Shown piece by piece: positions 55,293 to 64,000 of a stretch of 64,000 nt of DNA (position 1 is the first letter of the stretch; every line of letters begins with the position of its first letter). The stretch comes from Litorimonas sp965205225 (GTDB lineage Bacteria > Pseudomonadota > Alphaproteobacteria > Caulobacterales > Maricaulaceae): contig CBDBFZ010000003.1 in assembly GCA_965205225.1 (NCBI GenBank), forward strand, positions 1,178,001-1,242,000, given 5' to 3'. Below the pieces are notes generated by a model. That model was not told where the DNA came from and searched no databases. It worked only from the letters and a program-made list of their open reading frames with translations. The translations under genes and the position numbers were made by a program.

Positions 55293-56408
55293 TCACGCTC
55301 CCTCCGACACGTGCAAGAATATCTGCACGAGGGGTGTATTGATATAATAATTATTTCGCCCTGCGACTTTCTTGCCAAGTATACCGGCCTTGACCAGTTG
55401 ACCCAAATATTTCGTTGCAGTCGGACGAGTAACGCCCAGGTCGTTCATAATATATTCAATGCGCGTATAGGGATGGCGAAAGAGATTGTTGATCAGATCC
55501 TGACTATATATTTTGTATAGCTCGGTCCGCACACGGATTTTCGTTTCCTGCATCAAAATTTTGAGGTCGTTGACAATACCAAGCGAGAGCCTGGCCGACT
55601 CTGTCACGGCCGTCAGCATATAGAGGATCCACGCCTCCCAATCGGCTGGCGCGCCATCATCATCCCGGATGGCCTGCAAAAGACTGTAATAGTCGCCCTT
55701 GTTCTGGTTGATGTACCGACTGAGATATAGGATTGGGATAGACAGCAAGCCTGAGCGCGTAAGGTAGAGGACATTGATAATCCGCCCTATGCGGCCATTC
55801 CCATCAGGAAAGGGATGGATGCTTTCAAACTGGTGATGGATCAACGCCATCTTGATGAGCGGGTCGAGATCGGACATCTCGTCCGTATTAATGAATTTTT
55901 CCAGTGCGTTCATATGCGCGACGATGGCGTCCGGCTCCTGCGGCGGCACGTAAACGATCTTGCCTGTCTGCTCATTCTTTAGGGCCGTGCCGGGTGTACG
56001 GCGAAAGCCGTCATCGCGTTGTTCCAGCCGTTGGAACATATTGATGAGAGCATTATTGGTCAGCACCCCTCCCTTTGCGCGCATGAAGTCAAAGCCTTCT
56101 TTCAAGGCTTTGCAATAGCGAGCGACTTCCTTAGCCTCGGATGAGGCGGGACCGTCCGGGAATAGCCTGGCGCGGAACAGCTCGTCCTGTGTCGTAACAA
56201 TGTTCTCGATCTCCGCACTTGCCTTGGCTTCCTGCAGGGCTAGCGTGTCGATCAGGATGCCCTGGTTCGGAATGGATTGCGCTGCGCCTTTAAGCTCGGC
56301 TAAATAGCGGTGTGCAGGGGCCAGCGCTTTTAAAACTGGAACCGTTTCCAGAGCCTCAGGCGGTAAGGCAGGGATCGTATAAGTGGATTTCAAAGGCTCA
56401 GATGTCAT
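55293..56408 (-). CDS. Fic-family AMP-transferase-type protein
   Basis: 371 residues. The Fic core motif HPFPDGNGRIGR (about 200-211) is intact. An inhibitory-helix motif S-x-x-x-E-N (SAEIEN, about residue 66-71) is present, so it is likely self-inhibited. An N-terminal Fic_N-like region and a C-terminal winged-helix region (TRIEYIMNDLGVTRPTATKY, about 320-340) complete it. It lies between hsdM and the hsdS fragment. Fic enzymes transfer AMP or similar groups to proteins. Confidence 0.9.
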   Translation of the reverse strand: MTSEPLKSTYTIPALPPEALETVPVLKALAPAHRYLAELKGAAQSIPNQGILIDTLALQEAKASAEIENIVTTQDELFRARLFPDGPASSEAKEVARYCKALKEGFDFMRAKGGVLTNNALINMFQRLEQRDDGFRRTPGTALKNEQTGKIVYVPPQEPDAIVAHMNALEKFINTDEMSDLDPLIKMALIHHQFESIHPFPDGNGRIGRIINVLYLTRSGLLSIPILYLSRYINQNKGDYYSLLQAIRDDDGAPADWEAWILYMLTAVTESARLSLGIVNDLKILMQETKIRVRTELYKIYSQDLINNLFRHPYTRIEYIMNDLGVTRPTATKYLGQLVKAGILGKKVAGRNNYYINTPLVQIFLHVSEGA

Positions 56409-56424
56409 GTGTCAAAAAACAGTA

Positions 56425-56478
56425 ATTTTCTTTACATGTCCAGAAAACATATCAAGTTTTTTTGATTTTCTTTACATG
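56425..56478. promoter_or_regulatory. 14-bp direct repeats upstream of fic (possible operator)
   Basis: attttctttacatg occurs exactly at 56425-56438 and at 56465-56478, 40 bp apart (about four helical turns). A weaker related element, gtcatgtagaaatttt, lies at about 56486. The repeats are in the short gap between hsdM and fic. The winged-helix region of the Fic protein makes self-regulation a reasonable guess. Confidence 0.5.
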
Positions 56479-56515
56479 CTTTGACGTCATGTAGAAATTT
56501 TTGCCATAAATGTTG

Positions 56516-58068
<1,553 letters not shown>

Positions 58069-58069
<1 letters not shown>

Positions 58070-58206
58070 CAACCCTCGCTTTCAATACGCGACGGGGATA
58101 TGCTGTCCCCAGTCAGTTTTTCAAATTCTTCAACCGCCAGAACAACGACCACGGGGCGACCATGCTTCTCAACCACCACAGGTTCAGAGCGGGTGAGGTT
58201 GATCAT
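58069..58206 (-). CDS. Phd/YefM-like antitoxin-type small protein
   Basis: 45 residues: MINLTRSEPVVVEKHGRPVV then VVLAVEEFEKLTG. The EPVVVEKHGRPVVVVL-type core is the Phd/YefM family pattern. The usual 10-15 residue N-terminal start (x-x-F-S-R before M-I-N) is readable upstream (KYNFSR) but without a start codon, so the gene may be clipped at the island edge. No toxin gene pairs with it. Coupled to hsdM. Confidence 0.65.
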
Positions 58207-58229
58207 GCGGCTAAAGTTATACTTGACCT

Positions 58230-61040
58230 CTAGTTCAGATCGATGATCTCATAGCCCAGATCCGCCAGTCTTGCTTTCTGACTAGCTGCGTCGCCGACTA
58301 CGACAATCCGCATCGCATCAGGGCGCATATGCGCGTTTGAAAGTGCCATTGCGTCAGCCTTTGTCATGGACTGAACACTCGCCATTTCCTGCGCGCGTAT
58401 GTCCGCGGGCAAATCATTGCGGCTTATATCCTGAACGAGGCCGAGCTTATCGCCGAGCGTCTCAGTCTTGAGGGCTTGTCCCCGCATCAGCGATTTCTTG
58501 AGTTCTACCAGTTCTGCGTCCGTCATAGTGCGGCCGTGCTCGCCGACAATATCACGAATGATCTCAAGGCTTTCCTTGGTCGCATTGGTACGAACCGATG
58601 TGCGGACGACAAATGAACCCATATCCTTATCGCCTGCCGCGCCGGAGCGGATCCCGTAAGTATACCCCTTATTGACCCGAAGCTCTGTCATGAGCTTGGA
58701 CGTATAGATGCCGCCCAGTGGGAAGTTCAGGGCATCAAGACGGGCATAGTCAGGATCTGTCGACGTCAGAGCTGGACGCGCCAGACGGATCACGGATTGT
58801 TTGGAGTCCGGGACATCATAGAAATAGATCTGCGTTTGATCGACCGATGTCATAGCGGGCCGAGGTTTCTCTGTTAGCTCACCATCCACCGGGTCAGCGA
58901 TGGCGCCAAAGGCGCTCAGCACGCCTGCTCTTGTATAATCACCGACGATATTCAGCGTTGCCGTCGAAACATCGAAATAGTTGGTATGGAAGGCTTTCAG
59001 ATCATCAAGCGTAACCGAACGAACCTGATCTTCCGTACCAGCACCCGCGACCGAGAGCGCGCTGCCAGCGGGATAGGTCAGTTTGGCCTCGGCCTGAGTG
59101 GCCAGAAAGTTCGGGTTTGCCTGCGCCGCGACAGAGGCTTGCGCATATTGTTCGCGTAAAGTTTCGAACTCATCTACATTGAAGGCGGGTGCGTTGATCA
59201 TGTCGTTGACCAGTTCGACCGTGGCATTGAGATTACGCGCCAGCGTCTTGCCGCGTATGGTTGTATATCGGTTGCCCGTGAAAACATTGACCTCGGAGCC
59301 CAGATTGCCGAGTGCTTCCTCAAACGCCGCTGTGTCATGCGCACCGGCACCTTTGAGCAATAAATCGCCGAGTAGCGCGGCAACACCTGGTTTTTCGACC
59401 GTAGAACGGTTTTTACCGGCGTCGAAATCGATCGCAAATTCAATCAGTGGGACTTCATTCGACTGGATGCCGACAATGTCCAGGCCATTTGCGGCTTCGG
59501 CTTTCCAGATCGCTGGAACGGGGAGGGTGTAGGGTGCGCCGAAATCGGGTTCGACCGTCCGGTCAAAGGAGGACGGCGTCGGTTCGAAAATACGGGCGTC
59601 CGGATCATAGGGAACGTCCGCTTCCGCGCCTTGCACGACAATTTCTTCAACAACCGTGGCGGTTGTTGCGCCTTCAAGACCGAGGTCAAGATCACCTCTG
59701 GGAACAAAGGATGTCGCGACGTAATGTTGGCCTTTGATATAGCGGTTATACACATCCATAACGTCTTCAGTCGTTACGGCGCGAAGGGCTGCAATATCAT
59801 CATCAAGATAACCGGGATCGTCGCGGAAGAGATTATATTCGGCCAGCGCAATAGCCTTGCCGAGCGCACTCTGAACTCCGTCATAGACGGCGACTTCCGC
59901 TTCGGTCTTGATCCGCTCAAGTGCATCTTCTGGAATGCCGTTCGCTTCGAACCGAGCAAATGCTTTTTCGATCCCGGGGGCAAGATCATCAATGTCTTCG
60001 CCGGCCTTGGGCGAAATGAACAGATAAAGCTCGCCTGCCAGTTCTTTGGAAGAGATAAATGTGCCGACATTGGTCGTCAGCTGGTCTTCATCAATCAGGA
60101 CCTCGTTGAAGGGCGCGCGTTTCCCGTCGGACAGATAGGTCATCAATACTGTGAGCGCGTAGGAGTCTTCGTGATATTCCGGCACAGCGGGCCAGGCCAT
60201 TGTCAGTTGTGGAACTTTTGCGAAACTGTCTTCGTGGATATAGCTTTTTGACTCCTGCAGCATCACAGCGTCAACATTGCGTTCAGCTTGACCCTCGCCA
60301 GATGGGATTTCGCCGAAATATTTCTCGACTAGATCGCGCGCTTCGTCGGGCTCAAAATCGCCCGTAATCGTGACAGTCACATTTTGCGGCGTATACCATT
60401 TGGCGAAGAAGTCTTTTGTGTCCTCCAGCGTTGCACTTTCTAGATCGTCCAGCGATCCGATAACCGTGTGATTGTAGGGATGGCCGAGCGGGTAGATGGC
60501 CTTATTGATGATATAGAAGTTATGGCCATAGGGTTGATTGTCGACACGCTGCCGCTTCTCGTTCTTCACAACCTGCTTTTCGCGGTCAATCACATTCTGA
60601 TTGACGGTGTTGATGAACCAGCCGAGCTTGTCCGCTTCCGCCCAAATGACTTTTTCCAGAGCATCTGATGGAACCGCCTGAAAATATTGTGTCATATCGT
60701 TGGTGGTAAAGCCGTTCGTGCCTTCGCCGCCGATCCGTGTGTTCATCAGGTCTAGCCCGCCATAGCCGAGATTTTCGGAATCGAGAAACAGGAGATGCTC
60801 GAACAGATGGGCGAACCCGGTCTTGCCTTGAACCTCACGCGCAGACCCCACATGGGCGGCCAGGTTGATCGCGACAATCGGATCGGATTCATCGACGTGT
60901 AGGACAACATCCAGACCATTATCCAGCGTGAATTTTTCGAACTCAAGGGAGGGAAGATTGTCATCCTGCATATCTGGATCAACGACCGCACAGGCGGCGA
61001 GAACCAGAGTGGAGGCAAAAAACAGAACGTGCATTTTCAT
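58230..61040 (-). CDS. M16-family zinc protease, lipoprotein-type
   Basis: 936 residues, two pitrilysin halves. N-terminal lipobox ASTLVLAACA indicates a lipoprotein signal. The first half has the inverted zinc motif HLFEHLLF (HxxEH, about 82-86) with the downstream Glu in the VDREKQVVKNEKRQRVD region; the second half lacks HxxEH, as usual for the inactive partner. Likely degrades peptides in the periplasm. Its stop is 24 bp from the small antitoxin gene, so the restriction island may have inserted directly downstream. Confidence 0.92.
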   Translation of the reverse strand: MKMHVLFFASTLVLAACAVVDPDMQDDNLPSLEFEKFTLDNGLDVVLHVDESDPIVAINLAAHVGSAREVQGKTGFAHLFEHLLFLDSENLGYGGLDLMNTRIGGEGTNGFTTNDMTQYFQAVPSDALEKVIWAEADKLGWFINTVNQNVIDREKQVVKNEKRQRVDNQPYGHNFYIINKAIYPLGHPYNHTVIGSLDDLESATLEDTKDFFAKWYTPQNVTVTITGDFEPDEARDLVEKYFGEIPSGEGQAERNVDAVMLQESKSYIHEDSFAKVPQLTMAWPAVPEYHEDSYALTVLMTYLSDGKRAPFNEVLIDEDQLTTNVGTFISSKELAGELYLFISPKAGEDIDDLAPGIEKAFARFEANGIPEDALERIKTEAEVAVYDGVQSALGKAIALAEYNLFRDDPGYLDDDIAALRAVTTEDVMDVYNRYIKGQHYVATSFVPRGDLDLGLEGATTATVVEEIVVQGAEADVPYDPDARIFEPTPSSFDRTVEPDFGAPYTLPVPAIWKAEAANGLDIVGIQSNEVPLIEFAIDFDAGKNRSTVEKPGVAALLGDLLLKGAGAHDTAAFEEALGNLGSEVNVFTGNRYTTIRGKTLARNLNATVELVNDMINAPAFNVDEFETLREQYAQASVAAQANPNFLATQAEAKLTYPAGSALSVAGAGTEDQVRSVTLDDLKAFHTNYFDVSTATLNIVGDYTRAGVLSAFGAIADPVDGELTEKPRPAMTSVDQTQIYFYDVPDSKQSVIRLARPALTSTDPDYARLDALNFPLGGIYTSKLMTELRVNKGYTYGIRSGAAGDKDMGSFVVRTSVRTNATKESLEIIRDIVGEHGRTMTDAELVELKKSLMRGQALKTETLGDKLGLVQDISRNDLPADIRAQEMASVQSMTKADAMALSNAHMRPDAMRIVVVGDAASQKARLADLGYEIIDLN

Positions 61041-61116
61041 GGCATGGGTCCATGTTGTTTATCGGTAAATTACGTTTCCTATATGCGGCTGTTCCTCTGA
61101 ATGCTAGGAGAAACCA

Positions 61117-61542
61117 ATGGATGACCTACATGTAAGAAACGGCCTGTTCGTGCCCGCCAAGGCCCTGCATGTGGATGCTGTGCGTGGTTCAGGTCCGGGC
61201 GGACAATCCGTCAACAAGACCAATTCGGCGGCACAGCTTCGCGCGTATATTGATGCCTTTGGCTGGCCGGAAGGTCTGATCAAGCGTGTTCTGGATCATT
61301 CCGACAACCGCATCAGCGCGCCTCAGCGTGCGATTGTCATTCACTGCGACACACATCGTAGTTTTCATCGCAATCAGGACGAAGCACGGGACCGTCTCAC
61401 GAGGTTGTTGCGTAAGGCTCTGCACCGCGACAAACCGCGCCGGAGCACGCGCCCCTCGCGCAGTTCGATCCGGTGCGCCGTGCAGGCGCAGAAGCACCGC
61501 CAAGAGATCAAATCCACGCGCGGGCGGATCGTGGAATGGTAG
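61117..61542 (+). CDS. arfB: Peptidyl-tRNA hydrolase ArfB (YaeJ/ICT1 family)
   Basis: 141 residues. The release-factor GGQ motif is in RGSGPGGQSVNKTNSAAQL (about 27-45), and a basic C-terminal tail (HRQEIKSTRGRIVEW) that enters the mRNA channel follows. It releases stalled ribosomes without a stop codon, a back-up for tmRNA, whose gene is also in this window. The ATG at 61117 has a GGAG-type site upstream. Divergent from the M16 gene. Confidence 0.9.
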   Translation: MDDLHVRNGLFVPAKALHVDAVRGSGPGGQSVNKTNSAAQLRAYIDAFGWPEGLIKRVLDHSDNRISAPQRAIVIHCDTHRSFHRNQDEARDRLTRLLRKALHRDKPRRSTRPSRSSIRCAVQAQKHRQEIKSTRGRIVEW

Positions 61543-61699
61543 TTTTTCCGATGTCCCCAATCAGCACCGCCCGTCATTCTCTACCGACGGGGCTTTGCTG
61601 TTCTGAGCCAAATAACGCACTGGCTACAACACTTGCGATCTGCGCTGCGACTCGCTAAGGGGCGCACCGATGAACGCGGCTCTCTTCCCCTTTTATCTC

Positions 61700-61763
61700 G
61701 GGCCCTTTTTATTCTGGGCCCTTTTTATTCTGGGCCCTTTTTATTCTGGGCCCTTTTTATTCT
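61700..61763. repeat. Four tandem copies of a 16-bp unit upstream of rpmF
   Basis: gggccctttttattct is repeated exactly four times (61700-61763), followed by a fifth ggg. Each unit contains the palindrome GGGCCC and a T5 run. It occupies the leader region 40 bp upstream of the rpmF start. Confidence 0.97.
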
Positions 61764-61803
61764 GGGCGAGGCCGCTAATTACTTTTTAGAGACGGAGGCG
61801 ACC

Positions 61804-61983
61804 ATGGCGGTCCCTAAGAGTAAGATCAGCAATTCGCGCCGCGGTATGCGCCGGGCTCACGATAAGCTATCAAATCCGACCTATGTCGAGGACAAGGATA
61901 GCGGCGAATTGCGTCGTCCGCATCATATCGACCTGAAATCCGGCATGTATCGTGGCCGTCAGATTTTGCAGGCCAAAGACTAG
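61804..61983 (+). CDS. rpmF: Large ribosomal subunit protein bL32
   Basis: 59 residues: MAVPKSKISNSRRGMRRAHD and the following LSNPTYVEDKDSGELRRPHH are the family pattern. Cys-free, so a zinc-independent form. A GGAG site precedes the ATG at 61804. Confidence 0.96.
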   Translation: MAVPKSKISNSRRGMRRAHDKLSNPTYVEDKDSGELRRPHHIDLKSGMYRGRQILQAKD

Positions 61984-62018
61984 TCTTTCCAGGCAATAGG
62001 TCAGAAACGGGATTTCCC

Positions 62019-63296
62019 ATGGTTGAGATCGAAACGGTCTTCGCGCGCGAAATCCTTGACAGTCGGGGTAACCCAACCCTTGAAGTCGACATCACGCTCA
62101 GTGATGGCGGCTTTGGCCGTGCCGCCGTGCCAAGCGGTGCCTCAACCGGTGCACATGAGGCGGTTGAGCTTCGTGACGGCGACAAAGATCGCTATCTTGG
62201 CAAAGGTGTCCGCAAGGCGGTCAACAACGTCAATGACGAGATTGCCGACACGATCAAAGGTCTTGATGCTGAGAACCAACGCGGCATTGACGAAATTCTC
62301 AAGGAATTAGACGGGACGGAGAACAAAGCTCGTCTCGGTGCGAATGCGACGCTCGGCGTGTCTCTCGCGCTGGCCAAAGCTGTCACTGACAGCCAGCGGG
62401 TTCCGCTCTACCGCTATGTTGGCGGGGTCAATGCGCATGTCCTGCCCGTGCCGATGATGAACATCATCAATGGCGGAGAACATGCAGACAATCCGATTGA
62501 TGTTCAGGAATTCATGGTCATGCCGGTCGGCGCGGAGAGCTTCTCGGAAGCACTGCGTTGCGGTGCCGAGATTTTCCATTCGCTGAAAGCCAAGCTCAAA
62601 GCGGACGGCCACAATATTAATGTTGGGGATGAGGGTGGTTTTGCCCCGAATCTGTCCAATACGCGCGATGCGCTCGACTATATTCTCAAGGCTATCGAAT
62701 CGGCGGGTTACAGTGCGGGCGACGATGTTTTTCTTGCGCTTGATGTGGCGTCGACCGAATTCTTCAGGGACGGCCGCTATGAGTTGCAAGGTGAAGGCAA
62801 GAGCCTGACATCGATTGAGTTCGTGGATTATCTTGCCAAGTTGACCGATGATTACCCGATCATTTCGATCGAAGATGGTATGGCCGAGGACGACTGGGCC
62901 GGTTGGGTCGAGCTGCAAAACCGCATTGGCGATCGCGTTCAACTGGTCGGGGATGATTTGTTCGTAACGAACTCCGTGCGGTTGAAATCCGGTATCGACA
63001 TGGGTGCCGCCAACTCCATTCTCGTCAAGGTCAACCAGATCGGAACGCTCTCAGAAACGCTCGATGCCGTTGATATGGCCCACCGCGCCGGTTTTACGGC
63101 GGTGATGAGCCACCGCTCAGGCGAGACTTCGGATACGACAATTGCGGATCTCGCCGTCGCGACCAATTGCGGGCAGATCAAGACAGGCAGCCTTGCGCGT
63201 TCAGACCGGCTGGCCAAATATAATCAACTGCTTCGTATCGAAGAAAAGCTTGGCGAGATGGCCCGTTATGCAGGTCGATCTGTCCTGAAGATCTGA
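62019..63296 (+). CDS. eno: Enolase
   Basis: 425 residues, full length. Converts 2-phosphoglycerate to phosphoenolpyruvate. FAREILDSRGNPTLEVDI start, SGASTGAHEAVELRDGD, the metal ligands (FLALDVASTEFF Asp, ISIEDGMAEDDW Glu, LVGDDLFVTN Asp) and catalytic lysine ILVKVNQIGTL and SHRSGETSDTTIADLAV are all present. Confidence 0.98.
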   Translation: MVEIETVFAREILDSRGNPTLEVDITLSDGGFGRAAVPSGASTGAHEAVELRDGDKDRYLGKGVRKAVNNVNDEIADTIKGLDAENQRGIDEILKELDGTENKARLGANATLGVSLALAKAVTDSQRVPLYRYVGGVNAHVLPVPMMNIINGGEHADNPIDVQEFMVMPVGAESFSEALRCGAEIFHSLKAKLKADGHNINVGDEGGFAPNLSNTRDALDYILKAIESAGYSAGDDVFLALDVASTEFFRDGRYELQGEGKSLTSIEFVDYLAKLTDDYPIISIEDGMAEDDWAGWVELQNRIGDRVQLVGDDLFVTNSVRLKSGIDMGAANSILVKVNQIGTLSETLDAVDMAHRAGFTAVMSHRSGETSDTTIADLAVATNCGQIKTGSLARSDRLAKYNQLLRIEEKLGEMARYAGRSVLKI

Positions 63297-63298
63297 AC

Positions 63299-63325
63299 AT
63301 TCAGCCGCGATTCGGGCTGAGTCTT
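63299..63325 (+). terminator. Possible terminator-like hairpin after eno
   Basis: cattCAGCCgcgattcGGGCTGagtcttt: CAGCC pairs with GGCTG across a short loop, followed by a short T-rich stretch. Weak and not a strong rho-independent signal. Confidence 0.35.
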
Positions 63326-63365
63326 TACCGAGTATAAACCCTGATCCGGCCATATCCGGCGGGTC

Positions 63366-63680
63366 ATGTTGCGGGCCAAAATCAAATTGCCGGATTTCAA
63401 ACGCCGCGCGCCTGCGGCAGCTTTGCTCGTCCTCTATCTCTATCTCGGTTACCATGCGCTCTCAGGCAGTCAGGGGCTGGTTCGGTGGATGGAGTATACG
63501 GAGCGGGCCAAGCATTTGGAGGTCAAGCTGGCCGCGTTGGAGGCACGCCGTGAGGCGCTGCAAGCTGATGTTGATCTACTCTCGGCCGACTCGCTTGATC
63601 TGGACATGCTTGATATAGAGGCACGGCGCAATTTGTTCGTGGCAAAGCCCGGCGAAATCACAATATGGCTTGACCCTTAG
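63366..63680 (+). CDS. FtsB/DivIC-like septum protein
   Basis: 104 residues. One N-terminal membrane helix (about 18-35, AAALLVLYLYLGYHALSG) and a following coiled coil (AKHLEVKLAALEARREALQA) with a C-terminal DMLDIEARRNLFVAKPGEI motif. The position after eno and before pdhA is the usual alphaproteobacterial place for this division protein. Confidence 0.88.
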   Translation: MLRAKIKLPDFKRRAPAAALLVLYLYLGYHALSGSQGLVRWMEYTERAKHLEVKLAALEARREALQADVDLLSADSLDLDMLDIEARRNLFVAKPGEITIWLDP

Positions 63681-63747
63681 GCACGGCGTGTAAAGAAATA
63701 CTCGGAATCCCGAAACAACACTCCTGACACCGCTGTCGAGGTGCCTA

Positions 63748-64000
63748 ATGGCCACAAAATCAAAGAAACCAGCGAGCCCCGAGGTTCGCAAAACCGACAA
63801 GGATGAACTCCTTGGCTATTATCGGGACATGCTGCTGATTCGTCGGTTCGAAGAACGGGCCGGGCAGCTTTATGGGATGGGGCAGATCGCCGGTTTCTGT
63901 CATCTCTATATCGGTCAGGAAGCGGTTGTGACTGGCTGCAAGGCCTCGATGAAGGATGGCGATCAGATGGTTACGGGCTATCGCGATCATGGCCATATGC
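63748..64000 (+). CDS. pdhA: Pyruvate dehydrogenase E1 component, alpha subunit (partial)
   Basis: The ATG at 63748; 84 codons before the window end. LLGYYRDMLLIRRFEERAGQ then LYGMGQIAGFCHLYIGQEAV is the family N-terminus. The thiamine diphosphate motifs are beyond the window. Confidence 0.93.
   Translation, partial: MATKSKKPASPEVRKTDKDELLGYYRDMLLIRRFEERAGQLYGMGQIAGFCHLYIGQEAVVTGCKASMKDGDQMVTGYRDHGHM

Noticed and set aside
61700..61763. CRISPR array
   Set aside because: The repeat units are 16 bp and directly adjacent with no spacers.

Overview
The window is alphaproteobacterial chromosome. It carries a circularly permuted two-piece tmRNA whose tag (ANDNSAEEFALAA) is very close to the Caulobacter tag, an sspB / DUF4169 / fumC neighbourhood, SerC-SerA, RuvC-RuvA-RuvB, YbgC, L32, enolase, FtsB and pyruvate dehydrogenase E1-alpha, and a Caulobacter-type sphingolipid locus. 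Together these suggest a Caulobacterales/Maricaulales-like (Hyphomonadaceae-type) organism; the species is not determined.

Layout. 1-2045: metF, a TerB/DnaJ co-chaperone gene and a small membrane protein. 2046-6763: a decayed accessory segment with an IS630 remnant, two related IS481-type remnants carrying the same lesions, and between them a DUF6338-like membrane protein, an unlisted 58-codon ORF, an alpha/beta hydrolase and a frameshifted secreted protein; it ends in the stump of an EamA transporter. 6766-13032: DUF1801, amidase, ribbon-helix-helix protein, thioesterase, fumC, sspB and a cytochrome P450, with an IS427-type insertion between fumC and sspB. 13033-15221: a broken IS5-type element, the permuted ssrA gene and a DUF1508 gene. 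15321-18672: a three-gene overlapping operon (M20 deacetylase, NAGS-like acetyltransferase, M14 carboxypeptidase). 18979-28473: serC-serA with a dead acetyltransferase between them, dnaB, ruvCAB, ybgC and small genes.

28848-43608 is a lipid region: fatty acyl-AMP ligase, dedicated acyl carrier protein and serine palmitoyltransferase on the plus strand; a Tam41-like nucleotidyltransferase, a ceramide/diacylglycerol kinase-like protein and an LptG/LptF pair on the minus strand; then a DUF2141 protein, a ceramide-synthase-like GNAT protein, an NTP transferase, a flippase and a HAD phosphatase in one overlapping operon, followed by Cfa and an LpxO/AspH-like hydroxylase. It reads as synthesis, head-group modification and export of anionic sphingolipids.

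43806-58206 is a type I restriction-modification island with several accessory genes: hsdR, an unrecognised 538-residue coiled-coil protein, a DUF4411 PIN protein, an XRE/ImmA-IrrE protease, an abortive-infection-like gene split at an eight-base homopolymer, hsdS, an inserted opposite-strand membrane-protein gene, a chimeric hsdS::hsdM gene, a Fic protein, hsdM and a small Phd-like antitoxin. A 589-bp direct repeat shows that part of hsdM has been duplicated. 58230-64000 returns to core genes: M16 protease, ArfB, L32, enolase, FtsB and the start of pdhA.

A theme running through the window is short tandem duplications (units of 11-30 bp), found in IS remnants, one intact gene and the rpmF leader, together with many small frameshifts in accessory genes.
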